Positions 1 to 8,602 are shown, counted from the first letter of the stretch. The stretch is 30,588 nt of DNA from Pseudomonadota bacterium (GCA_023444445.1 JAEXMK010000050.1:1-30588), one strand, 5' to 3'. Numbers and translations are program-made. Notes: a model not told the origin generated them from the sequence alone.

Positions 1-294
1 GGTGATATCGGCCGCTATCTTTTCGTCCTGATCGGTTTCTCGCTGCTTGGCCTGTCCTTCGGTCAGGCGGGCGGCGCGCTCGCCTCCCGTTTCAGCCGTG
101 AATAACGCTATACCGGCGCATCACTTACCTCGGATATTTCCTGGCTGATCGGCGCCGGTTTCGCGCCGCTTGTCGCGCTTGGATTTTCGTCCAAATTCGG
201 ACTGTTTGCGGTCGGAATTTACCTGATGTCGGGTGCTGTCTGTACGCTGGTTGCCCTCTGGTTCAGCCGAACATTGGACATGCCGTCGGAGTGA
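1..294 (+). pseudogene. 3' end of an MFS transporter gene, interrupted by an in-frame stop
   Basis: Reading frame 1 is open from the window edge and encodes hydrophobic helices until TAA at 103-105. The same frame then continues without shift through the motif RYTGASL, two more hydrophobic helices and a stop at 292-294. RYTGASL just before a late membrane helix is typical of the metabolite:H+ symporter branch of the major facilitator superfamily, where the preceding residues are normally an uninterrupted Phe-Pro-x-Arg-x-Arg type stretch. One base change at codon 103 (for example TAC to TAA) would explain it. If the stop is real, the protein loses about 63 residues, including the last two helices. 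The 5' part lies outside the window, so other lesions cannot be judged. A sequencing error is possible. Substrate unknown. Confidence 0.75.
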
Positions 295-326
295 TCCAGG
301 CAATTTAACAACACCTGCAGCCATTG

Positions 327-369
327 CGCCGCGGAATCCTGTCGGATTTCGCGGCGTTTTTGTTTTTTT
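327..369 (+). terminator. Rho-independent terminator after the MFS gene
   Basis: A 13-bp stem (327-339 with 344-356, one G-T pair) closes a 4-nt loop and is followed by a T-rich run at 357-369. It lies 33 bp after the stop of the transporter remnant and would isolate it from the downstream operon. Confidence 0.9.
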
Positions 370-392
370 ATTGCGCCGCGTCGATTTTAATC

Positions 393-421
393 TTGACTCG
401 GCCGATCATGAAATATTATGT
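393..421 (+). promoter_or_regulatory. Candidate sigma70-type promoter for the gltB-like operon
   Basis: TTGACT at 393-398 is followed after 17 bp by TTATGT (416-421), or after 15 bp by TATTAT (414-419). The site lies just after the terminator, in the 406-bp gene-free stretch 295-700. Apart from these and a possible short reading frame at 483-581, I saw no other clear structure there. The implied 5' leader is roughly 270 nt, which is long. Confidence 0.45.
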
Positions 422-482
422 AAGCAATACTGACGTAATTTAGTGTATCTCACCGCTGGAAAGCCGGCCTTCAGGGAACGCG

Positions 483-581
483 ATGCGAACGACGACGATC
501 ATTTTTTGCGAAAAAGCGGCCATTGCCGCCAAGCCGTCTGACGGCCGCAAATCGACCGTTCGCGCCATTAAACGCCGATAA
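483..581 (+). other. Possible 32-codon upstream reading frame in the gltB-like leader
   Basis: ATG at 483 is preceded by AGGGAA and opens 32 codons ending with TAA at 579-581. The product begins Met-Arg-Thr-Thr-Thr-Ile-Ile and is rich in Lys and Arg at its end. It sits between the candidate promoter and the main gene, where a leader peptide would be placed. No attenuator hairpin with a T-run was seen after it, so it may be chance. Confidence 0.15.
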
Positions 582-700
582 GCAGAAGAATGAGGAGCAG
601 CCAGGTCGCCTGCGGCTCCGCCCGCAGAGTACCGGCTGACGCGCCGGGTTTCGGGAAAGAGAGCGATGCCGCGCGAAATGCGCAACGAGAGGAGAGTGCC

Positions 701-3700
701 TTGAGTGTGACGGAGCAAAAATTCGGCCTTTATGATGCGGCTTTTGAGAAAAGCAGCTGTGGCGTCGGTTTCATCACCCGCAAGGATGGCGTGCAGACGC
801 ATGATGTGCTGAAGCGAGGTCATGAGGCGCTCTGTGCCGTGCCGCATCGCGGGAGCATGTCGGCGGAAGGCGTTGGTGATGGGGCGGGCGTGTCGCTGGA
901 CCTGTCGCTCTCCTTTTTTCGTGAGCTGACGGGCAACGATGCCCTGCAGGCCGGCCGGTTCGGTGTCGGCAATTTTTTCCTGCCGCAGAACCCGGAATTC
1001 CACGGTGAGGCGGTCGGTATCATCGGCAGCGCCCTAAAGGAGCAGGGCTTTTCGGTTCTGCTGGCCCGCGATGTGCCGGTCAATGATGCGGCCATCCGCC
1101 CTGCTGCCATTCCCTATCAATTACCGATCCGCCAATGGGTCTTTTCGGCACCAGTGGAATGCGCGACCCTTGCTGAGTTCGACTGGCGCATCCACAAGGC
1201 GCTGCTCGCCATTGAGGCACTTGCTTACACCGTGCCGGAGCTTGCCGGTTTTTACCCGCTCTCGCTTAGCGCTCGCACGCAGGTGCTCAAGGGTCGTCTG
1301 AACTCCCAGGAGGTCATGCCCTATTTCTGCGATCTCACTGACCCGCGCCATGAAGTGCATACGATGTATTTCCACACGCGGTTCTCCACCAACACGGATC
1401 CGCACCCCTCCATGGCGCAGCCCTTCCGCCTGATGGCGCATAATGGCGAACTCAACACCGACAAGAAAAACCGGCTGTCGGAAGCGGCCGTGGCCCTGGC
1501 GAAGAACGCCAGCATCGTCAGGCCCAAGGGCCAGTCGGATAGCTGCCGTCTGGACCAGACATTGCAGGCGCGGGTGATGGAGGATGGTCTCGACCTCGTC
1601 ACCGCCGTGGTCTTGATGATGCCGCCGGCCTGGGAAAACGACGACACGCTCTCGCCCGGTGTGAGGGCGATGCTGGAATATTTTTCGCTCTATGAGGAAA
1701 AGAACGACGGCCCGGCCGCGCTGATCTTCGGCGACGGCACGATCATCGGTGCACGCCTCGACCGCCTTGGCCTGCGCCCGCTGCGCACCGTCGAGACGGA
1801 AGATTATCTCTGTGTCATGTCTGAGGCGGGGCAGATTGCCTTTCCGGCGGAAAGCGTCATCCGTCGTGGCCGCATCGAAGCGGGCGGCATGCTTTATTAC
1901 GACCACGCCCAGCGTCGTGCCTTTTCAACCGTCGAGGCGCTGGAGCTTCTTGCCTCACAGCGGGACTATTCGTCGTTGCTGTCTGAAGCGCGCGTGATGC
2001 TTGCTGATCTGCCGGAGGTGCCGGCCGACAAGCAGGGTTCGCCGCTTCGCTACAATGGCGATCTGGAGCGGCATCAGCGTTATGTCGCCTATTCTCACAA
2101 TCAGGAAAGCTTCAAGTTCCTAATGGACCCGATGCTGGCCTCCGGTGCTGAAAAAATCTCGGCCATGGGTTATGGCAATGCCATCAATGCGCTGTCCGAT
2201 CAGGAAGGCGGGGTGGCCAAATATTTCTCGCAGCGTTTCGCGCAGGTCACCAATCCGCCGCTCGACAGCATTCGTGAGGCCGATGGCATGACGCTGCGGG
2301 TGGCGCTCGGTGCGAAGCCAAACAGCGGCGCGGCTAAAGCCCGCCAGATCGTCGTGCGCTCCCCGATCCTCACCCACCTCGATATGCTGCGTATTCGCGA
2401 ACAGTCGGAGACGCCCGTTCGCCGTTTCGAAATGCTCTACACGCCAGTCTTTGATGCTGCAGACGCCAATGAAGCGGCCCTCCGGCAGGCGATCGACGGC
2501 CTTTGCGATGAGGTTGCGGCTTTCGCAGCCGAGCAGGGCGGGATTGCCGTCATCACCGACCGGCATGTCTCGGCTAGCCGCGCGGCCTTGCCGATGATCA
2601 TGGTCGTTTCCGCCATCAATCAGCGGCTGATTGAGGAGGGTCTGCGGCTGCGCGTTTCCTTGATCGTCGAAAGCGGGCAGTTTTCATCCTCCCATCATAT
2701 CGCAGCTGGCCTCGGTTTCGGTGCTTCGGCGGTCTATCCGCTCGGCGTGCAGTTCCGTGCGGAAGAGAAATTCGGTGCCGAGGCCGACAAGGCGTTCAAG
2801 CGCTTCGCCAAGGCGGCTGAAAAGTCGCTGATGAAGACCATGGGCAAAGTCGGCCTGTGCACGGCGGAAAGCTACATCGGCGGTGAGTTCTTCGAGCCGA
2901 ATTTCCTCGATACCCACGATCCCGTTCTGAAGCGCTATTTCCCCAATGTGAAGACCCCGGTTGGCGGCGTCACCTTTGCCGTCATCGCGCAAGCGGTGGC
3001 CGACTGGCATCGGAAAGCATTGTCGGTGAAGGGTGAAAACGACATTCCGCTGCTCGGTCTCTTCAAGGAGCGCGCTGAAGGCGCCGGCCATTCTTATGGC
3101 ACCACGGCGGTTCGCGGCTTCGTGGACATGACGGAGGAAAAGATCGGTTTCGACAAGGGAACCGAAAACGAGGAGGCGCTGCGCCTCCTGCCGCTCAACC
3201 GGCTGGAGGATGCCTTCGGTCTCAGCGATGCGGCCTATTATCACAACAGCTTCGACCGGCTGACCCCGGAGGCCATCGATGCATTTGAGGTAACGCCCGG
3301 TTACCGCTCCTTTGCCCGCATGATGGCGGAAGAAAGAGCGCGCCGCCCGGCCGCCCTGCGTGATGTTCTGGAGCTGCCGGCCGATGTGACCTTTGCCGGT
3401 TCGGCCGAAGAATTCCGCCGGGAAATGGGCCGTTTTTCCCGGCAGGGCAATAACAGCTTCATGGTGCGCGGATTGCGCTGCGAAGAGGCGGGAGACGGCG
3501 CGTTCCGGCTGCAGCTGACCGGCCCGCACGGTCATGAACTTGCCCGGCTTGCCGCGCTCGGCCAGTCGCTGCTCGACCGCTTCGGCGACGATATCGCCGG
3601 CCATTGGCTGGAAGGCGGCGCGCTCATGGTTCAGGCAAAGGGTGAGGCCTCCGCCTATCTGTCGCTTATCCGCACCGCACCGGAGAGTATTCCGCTTGAG

Positions 3701-6205
3701 ACCGTGCAAAAGGCAAGCGAGATCACCAAGACCCTCGCATCAGGTGCCATGAGCCACGGCGCGCTGGTCGCCGCTGCCCATGAGGCCGTTGCCCACGGCA
3801 CCAACATGGTTGGCGGCATGTCCAATTCGGGTGAGGGCGGTGAGCATATCTCCCGTTACGGCACCATCCGTGCATCGCGCATCAAGCAGTTCGCTTCCGG
3901 CCGCTTCGGTGTCTGGGCCGGTTATCTTGCCGATCCGATGCTTGAAGAGATCGAGATCAAGATCGGCCAGGGCGCAAAGCCGGGCGAGGGTGGGCAGCTG
4001 CCATCTCCCAAGGTGACTGTTGAGATCGCGGCGGCGCGCGGTGGCACGCCGGGTGTCGAGCTTGTCTCGCCGCCGCCGCATCATGATACCTATTCGATCG
4101 AGGATCTGGCCCAGCTTATCCACGACGCCAAGGCGGCACGCGTGCGCGTCATCGTCAAGCTCGTGTCGTCGGAAGGCATCGGCACGATCGCGGTCGGTGT
4201 CGCCAAGGCGGGGGCTGATGTCATCAACGTTGCCGGCAATACCGGCGGCACGGGTGCTGCGGCCGTCACCAGCCTCAAATATACCGGCCGTGCGGCGGAA
4301 ATCGGCATAGCCGAGGTGCATCAGGCGCTGTGCGCCACCGGCCTGCGCGCCAAGGTGCTGCTGCGCTGCTCCGGCGCACACCAGACGGCGAGCGACGTGG
4401 TGAAGTCTGCGTTACTCGGCGGCGACAGCTTCGAATTCGGCACCACGGCGCTGATGATGCTGAAATGCGTCATGGCGAAGAACTGCAACATCAAGTGCCC
4501 CGCCGGTCTCACCACCAATCAGGAAGCCTTCAACGGCGATCCGCGGGCACTGGCGCAATATCTCATGAACATCGCCCGTGAAACGCGCGAGATTCTGGCA
4601 GGGCTTGGCATTGCCTCGCTGCGGGAAGCCCGTGGTCGTTCAGACCTTCTTCACCTCCTCGATCATCCGGCGAGCGTCGGCCAGCTTGACCTCCGGGCAA
4701 TGCTTTCCGTGGTCGAAGAGGTGAAGATCGACAACCCGGTCTATATGGAAAAGGACTTCTGCCTCGACGATGCCTTCATCGAACTCGTGCGTTCGGCGCT
4801 GGTCGACAGCAAGCGCGAGAATATCGAGCTTGGTGGCAATCGTTTCCTCAACAATTGCAACAAGAGCGTCGGCGGCCAGCTCGCCGTTGATATTGAACGC
4901 ATGTTGAACCACGAACTTTCCGATGAGCAGCTGGACGCGCTTCCAGCCGTTAAGCGCGATAGCCGCGGACGCCGTTTCTTGGAAGCGGGGTCGGTGCGCA
5001 TCTATACCTCAGGTTCGGCCGGTCAGTCATTCGGCGCTTTCTGCAATGACGGCATGGTCATGGTGCATACCGGCACCTGCAACGATGGCGTCGGCAAAAG
5101 CGCCTGCGGCGGCACCATCGTCGTTCGATCGCCCGGCGGCGGTTCGCAAGAGGCCGGTGGCAATGTGCTGGTCGGCAATTTCGCGCTGTTCGGCGCTACG
5201 GGCGGCCGCACCTTCGTGGAAGGGCAGGCGGGCGACCGTTTCGCAGTGCGTAATTCCGGCGCCACCGCCGTGGTCGAAGGCGTGGGTGATTTCGCCTGCG
5301 AATACATGACAAACGGCGCGGTTCTGAACCTTGGCAGTTTCGGCAAGGGTTTCGGCAACGGCATGAGCGGCGGTTTCGTTTATCAGTATGATCCCTATGG
5401 CGATCTGCCGAAGAAGGTCAGCCACGATTCCATCCTGCTCGGCTCGATCACAGGTAAAGATGAACAGGCAGCGATCCACAATCAGGCAGTCCACCAGCTT
5501 CTGAGCCTGCATGTCGCAGAGACCGGCTCGGCCAAGGCGGCATGGCTTCTGGAAAGCTGGGAGAGTGAGCAGCATAATTTCGTCTATGGCATGCCGCGCG
5601 CCCTGCTGCTTTATCAGGACAGCGATGAGATCCTCAAAGCCAAGCCCCGCAAGGAGCTGCTGGAGGAGCTGGCCTCCGCACTTGCCGCTCATCAACTGCG
5701 CAAGTTCAAGCTCGCCTATCGAGACCGCAAAGCCGTGCTGAACGGAACGGTGCCCGGTTATGGTGAGACGGATACGGAAGACATGTATGCGCTGCTCAAT
5801 AACTACACCGTGTTGAGCATGGCGCAGGCCATTGCCCTGCAACGATTGCCGATGGCATCCGGTCCTTCCGACCCGACAATAGAAAAAGCCGTGCGTAATC
5901 TCATCCTCACGGAAGATTACGCGCTGATGCAGCGTTTGCTGAAATATGCCCGGGAGGCGCTGTCCGACCATAGCGATGAACAGCTTGCGGTGATGATCGC
6001 CGCCAAGCGGCTAGACGACTACAAGCAGGCACTGGCGCGCCGCAACATATGGTCTGTGGACAGCCCCGGCACCTATGGCTGGATCATCCAGCAGAACCGA
6101 AAAAACATCGAGAAGATCGGTCGCCTGCCAGGCTTCGAGGAGCTGTTCGCCGCTCGCGCCATCCCGGACCTTGCCACCGCATCCAGCCAGAACAGGGCAG
6201 CATGA
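701..6205 (+). CDS. Glutamate synthase large-subunit-like protein, enlarged and diverged
   Basis: The protein has 1834 aa from TTG 701, against about 1500 for a GltB alpha subunit. TTG is chosen because GAGAGGAG sits 6 nt upstream; GTG 707 or ATG 590 are alternatives. Domains in order: class II glutamine amidotransferase with nucleophile Cys20 (context SSCGVGF), HTRFSTNT at 225 and HNGEL at 247; glutamate synthase central domain (about 450-780); an unfamiliar insert (about 890-995); the FMN barrel from about 997, with TGAMSHG-like and SPPPHHD motifs; cysteines 1256, 1262 and 1266; the GXGXG beta-helix domain (about 1430-1570); and an extra helical tail to 1834. Family knowledge predicts ammonia release from glutamine, tunnelling to the FMN site and reductive amination of a 2-oxo acid. 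Several synthase-site loops depart from the family pattern, so glutamate as product is not assured. The stop overlaps the next start (ATGA), implying coupled translation with the diflavin reductase; no gltD lies beside it. Confidence 0.9.
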   Translation: MSVTEQKFGLYDAAFEKSSCGVGFITRKDGVQTHDVLKRGHEALCAVPHRGSMSAEGVGDGAGVSLDLSLSFFRELTGNDALQAGRFGVGNFFLPQNPEFHGEAVGIIGSALKEQGFSVLLARDVPVNDAAIRPAAIPYQLPIRQWVFSAPVECATLAEFDWRIHKALLAIEALAYTVPELAGFYPLSLSARTQVLKGRLNSQEVMPYFCDLTDPRHEVHTMYFHTRFSTNTDPHPSMAQPFRLMAHNGELNTDKKNRLSEAAVALAKNASIVRPKGQSDSCRLDQTLQARVMEDGLDLVTAVVLMMPPAWENDDTLSPGVRAMLEYFSLYEEKNDGPAALIFGDGTIIGARLDRLGLRPLRTVETEDYLCVMSEAGQIAFPAESVIRRGRIEAGGMLYYDHAQRRAFSTVEALELLASQRDYSSLLSEARVMLADLPEVPADKQGSPLRYNGDLERHQRYVAYSHNQESFKFLMDPMLASGAEKISAMGYGNAINALSDQEGGVAKYFSQRFAQVTNPPLDSIREADGMTLRVALGAKPNSGAAKARQIVVRSPILTHLDMLRIREQSETPVRRFEMLYTPVFDAADANEAALRQAIDGLCDEVAAFAAEQGGIAVITDRHVSASRAALPMIMVVSAINQRLIEEGLRLRVSLIVESGQFSSSHHIAAGLGFGASAVYPLGVQFRAEEKFGAEADKAFKRFAKAAEKSLMKTMGKVGLCTAESYIGGEFFEPNFLDTHDPVLKRYFPNVKTPVGGVTFAVIAQAVADWHRKALSVKGENDIPLLGLFKERAEGAGHSYGTTAVRGFVDMTEEKIGFDKGTENEEALRLLPLNRLEDAFGLSDAAYYHNSFDRLTPEAIDAFEVTPGYRSFARMMAEERARRPAALRDVLELPADVTFAGSAEEFRREMGRFSRQGNNSFMVRGLRCEEAGDGAFRLQLTGPHGHELARLAALGQSLLDRFGDDIAGHWLEGGALMVQAKGEASAYLSLIRTAPESIPLETVQKASEITKTLASGAMSHGALVAAAHEAVAHGTNMVGGMSNSGEGGEHISRYGTIRASRIKQFASGRFGVWAGYLADPMLEEIEIKIGQGAKPGEGGQLPSPKVTVEIAAARGGTPGVELVSPPPHHDTYSIEDLAQLIHDAKAARVRVIVKLVSSEGIGTIAVGVAKAGADVINVAGNTGGTGAAAVTSLKYTGRAAEIGIAEVHQALCATGLRAKVLLRCSGAHQTASDVVKSALLGGDSFEFGTTALMMLKCVMAKNCNIKCPAGLTTNQEAFNGDPRALAQYLMNIARETREILAGLGIASLREARGRSDLLHLLDHPASVGQLDLRAMLSVVEEVKIDNPVYMEKDFCLDDAFIELVRSALVDSKRENIELGGNRFLNNCNKSVGGQLAVDIERMLNHELSDEQLDALPAVKRDSRGRRFLEAGSVRIYTSGSAGQSFGAFCNDGMVMVHTGTCNDGVGKSACGGTIVVRSPGGGSQEAGGNVLVGNFALFGATGGRTFVEGQAGDRFAVRNSGATAVVEGVGDFACEYMTNGAVLNLGSFGKGFGNGMSGGFVYQYDPYGDLPKKVSHDSILLGSITGKDEQAAIHNQAVHQLLSLHVAETGSAKAAWLLESWESEQHNFVYGMPRALLLYQDSDEILKAKPRKELLEELASALAAHQLRKFKLAYRDRKAVLNGTVPGYGETDTEDMYALLNNYTVLSMAQAIALQRLPMASGPSDPTIEKAVRNLILTEDYALMQRLLKYAREALSDHSDEQLAVMIAAKRLDDYKQALARRNIWSVDSPGTYGWIIQQNRKNIEKIGRLPGFEELFAARAIPDLATASSQNRAA

Positions 6206-7971
6206 TGAAGATACCTTACATTCCACAGGATGCGCCCTTCAACGGCGACCAGCGCGCCTGGCTCGCCGGTTTTCTGGCCGGGCTCCATTCCCGCGCTGCC
6301 ATCGGCCTCGAGTCTTCGGTGGCTACCGCCACTCCAAAAGCGGCGGCCAGTGTGCTGAACATCCTTTTCGGCACCCAGACCGGCAACGCCGAGGCGTTGG
6401 CGATGGATATCGCCGCTGCTGCCCGCACCCAGGGTATGCAGCCGGTTGTGACGGCGCTGGACGACGTTTCGATGGACAGTCTCGGCGCGATGAAGCGGGT
6501 TATTGTGGTCACCTCGACTTACGGCGAAGGTGAGATGCCTGACAATGCCCAGCTGTTCTGGGAGGCGCTCGCCTCCGACAGTGCACCGCGGCTGGACGAG
6601 ATGAATTTTGCGGTGCTCGCCTTGGGCGATACCGGCTATGACGGCTTCTGCCAGGCGGGCAAACTTATCGATACACGCTTTGAACAGCTTGGCGGCAGGC
6701 GCATGAAAGCGCGTATCGATTGCGATATCGACTTTGAGGATGCGGCCGCCGCGTGGATCGGGGAGACGCTGCCGCTCGCGCTGGCCGTCGATGGCGGCAA
6801 GGAAGCCGCTGTCACCATGCCCGACATTGCCGGGCAGCCCGCACGGGTAAAATCGGGCTGGAGCCGCAAGAACCCCTATTCGGCGAAGGTCAGCGTCAAT
6901 CGCCGTCTCTCCGGTCCCGGCTCGTCCAAGGAAATCCGTCACTACGAATTCGATCTTGCCGAAAGCGGGCTCGACTATGAGGCGGGTGACGCGCTTGGTG
7001 TCGTTCCCCTGAACGATCCGAAACTGGCCGGCGCGCTGCTCGACTATTTCGGAGCCGGCGCAGACGGCGACGTCGCCGGGTTGGACCAGCCGGTCGGCGA
7101 CGCGTTTCTCAACGCCTACGAGATTTCAACGCCCTCACGCGAACTGGTGGCTGAAATCGGCAAGCGTGCGGGCCATGATGAACTCGGCCACATCCTTGCG
7201 AATGGTGACCGCGAACAGCTGGCGGCTTTCCTCTGGAGCAAGGATATTCTCGACCTGCTCAATCTGGGTAGGAAACCCCTGTTCGATCTTGCCGAATTCG
7301 TGAGCTTTCTGAAACCCTTGCAGCACCGCGCCTATTCCATTTCCTCCAGCCCCTTGGCTGCGAAAAACAGCGTGCATCTGACGATCGCCAGCGTGCGGTA
7401 TCGTGCCGAGAGCCGGGAGCGTGGTGGGGTATGCTCCACCTATCTCGCAGATCGGGTAGAGGCCGGGCAGAGTGCCGGCATTTTCGTCTCGCCCAACAAG
7501 ACATTCCGCGTCCCGCAGGATAATAATTCTCCTGTCATTATGGTGGGGCCGGGCACTGGCATAGCGCCATTCCGGGCCTTTTTGCAGGAACGGCAAGCGC
7601 GCGGTGCCAAGGGCAAGAATTGGCTGTTTTTCGGCGACCAGCACCGGCAATCGGATTTCATTTATGAAAACGAACTTGGCGACATGAGCCGCGATGGCGT
7701 GCTGACCCGCCTCGACCTCGCCTTCTCGCGGGATCAGGCGGAAAAGATTTATGTTCAGACCCGCATGCAGCAGAACGGCAAGGCGCTCTATCAATGGCTT
7801 GAGGAAGGTGGTTATTTCTACGTCTGTGGCGATGCGACCCGTATGGCAAAGGATGTCGACGATACCCTGCACAGCATCATAATCGATGAGGCAGGCATCT
7901 CCGCCGAAGCCGCAAGCGACTATGTAAACCGCCTGAAGCGCGAAAAGCGCTATCTGCGCGACGTCTATTAG
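6202..7971 (+). CDS. CysJ-type NADPH diflavin reductase
   Basis: This 589-aa protein resembles the sulfite reductase flavoprotein alpha subunit (CysJ, about 600 aa). A flavodoxin-like FMN domain starts with the phosphate loop FGTQTGNAEA near residue 55. The FAD-binding domain shows RAYSISSSP at 376 and GGVCSTYL at about 410. The ferredoxin-reductase NADPH domain shows GPGTGIAPFRAF at 449, and the chain ends in RYLRDVY, the usual C-terminus of this family. The expected role is to pass electrons from NADPH through FAD to FMN and then to a partner. No cysI haemoprotein gene is nearby; the only coupled gene is the glutamate-synthase-like protein upstream, whose stop codon overlaps this start by 4 nt. 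I infer that it supplies that protein with electrons in place of GltD. An ordinary role in sulfite reduction cannot be excluded. Confidence 0.9.
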   Translation: MMKIPYIPQDAPFNGDQRAWLAGFLAGLHSRAAIGLESSVATATPKAAASVLNILFGTQTGNAEALAMDIAAAARTQGMQPVVTALDDVSMDSLGAMKRVIVVTSTYGEGEMPDNAQLFWEALASDSAPRLDEMNFAVLALGDTGYDGFCQAGKLIDTRFEQLGGRRMKARIDCDIDFEDAAAAWIGETLPLALAVDGGKEAAVTMPDIAGQPARVKSGWSRKNPYSAKVSVNRRLSGPGSSKEIRHYEFDLAESGLDYEAGDALGVVPLNDPKLAGALLDYFGAGADGDVAGLDQPVGDAFLNAYEISTPSRELVAEIGKRAGHDELGHILANGDREQLAAFLWSKDILDLLNLGRKPLFDLAEFVSFLKPLQHRAYSISSSPLAAKNSVHLTIASVRYRAESRERGGVCSTYLADRVEAGQSAGIFVSPNKTFRVPQDNNSPVIMVGPGTGIAPFRAFLQERQARGAKGKNWLFFGDQHRQSDFIYENELGDMSRDGVLTRLDLAFSRDQAEKIYVQTRMQQNGKALYQWLEEGGYFYVCGDATRMAKDVDDTLHSIIIDEAGISAEAASDYVNRLKREKRYLRDVY

Positions 7972-8008
7972 ACCCTGCCGAAAGGGGACCGCACGAGCAA
8001 GGATTGCC

Positions 8009-8602
8009 TCAGCAATTGGTGCAGGCGGTCTCGGCGTCGCGCTGCTTGAAGAAATAGTCCCTGCCGATCGTGATCGACTTCGTGCCGGATGAGGCGATGT
8101 CGGGCATGAACATCAGCAACTCATGTGGAACGGAAAGTTCGACATGGATGAGGAAGCTGTTTTCCACCAGCAGACGGGTCGGAACGGTGACGACTGACCC
8201 TACCGCATAGGGCCGCAGATTCTTCTCGTCCCAGGACCAGGTGATTTTCGCCTGTTTTTGCGCGTCGATCTTGATGCCGCTAATCTTCAGTTTCAGACCC
8301 TTGGTACTGTAGGGCGCAAAAACCGCAGTGGCGACATCCTGCATGCCTGTGAGATAGGTTTTGTCGACGGAACCCGTTTTCGATATCAGGTCGTTGATGG
8401 TGGCGGCCGCACTGCTTACCCGCTTGTAGGTGTTATAGCCGATCGTCAACTCGAAAGAGGTCAGATAAAGCGCAAGCAATATCGGGAAGACGATGGCGAA
8501 TTCCACCGCGCCCACACCCCGGCGATCTCTGACAAAGCGTGAAACGAGGGCGACCAGACCCCGCTTGCCGTTCGCCGCGACAATGACAAGGCCTTCCATC
8601 AT
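8009..8602 (-). CDS. TadE-like pilus assembly / pseudopilin protein
   Basis: A 197-aa protein with an N-terminal cytoplasmic stretch, then RRGVGAVEFAIVFP at 28-40 leading into one membrane helix (about 34-56), and a polar, presumably periplasmic remainder ending in Cys-Thr-Asn-Cys. Gly-x-x-Ala-Val/Ile-Glu-Phe-Ala before the helix is the signature of TadE/TadG-like proteins, which are minor pseudopilins of the Flp/Tad type IVb pilus machinery and can be processed by a prepilin peptidase. The start overlaps the stop of the upstream TadE gene by 4 nt (ATGA), so the two are a translationally coupled pair. The gene is convergent with the diflavin reductase, 37 bp away, with no clear terminator between. 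No other tad/cpa gene is in the window. Confidence 0.75.
   Translation of the reverse strand: MMEGLVIVAANGKRGLVALVSRFVRDRRGVGAVEFAIVFPILLALYLTSFELTIGYNTYKRVSSAAATINDLISKTGSVDKTYLTGMQDVATAVFAPYSTKGLKLKISGIKIDAQKQAKITWSWDEKNLRPYAVGSVVTVPTRLLVENSFLIHVELSVPHELLMFMPDIASSGTKSITIGRDYFFKQRDAETACTNC

Noticed and set aside
590..700. ATG 590 as the start of the gltB-like gene
   Set aside because: The extra 37 residues are low-complexity and would put an unusually long propeptide before the catalytic Cys. TTG 701 has a much better ribosome-binding site. Not fully excluded.
2684..3709. 341-codon open frame on the minus strand inside the gltB-like gene
   Set aside because: It lies wholly antisense to well-supported coding sequence. 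GC-rich codon bias keeps such frames open, and its product resembles no family.
5027..5971. 314-codon open frame on the minus strand inside the gltB-like gene
   Set aside because: Antisense shadow of the GXGXG and C-terminal region; no recognisable domain.
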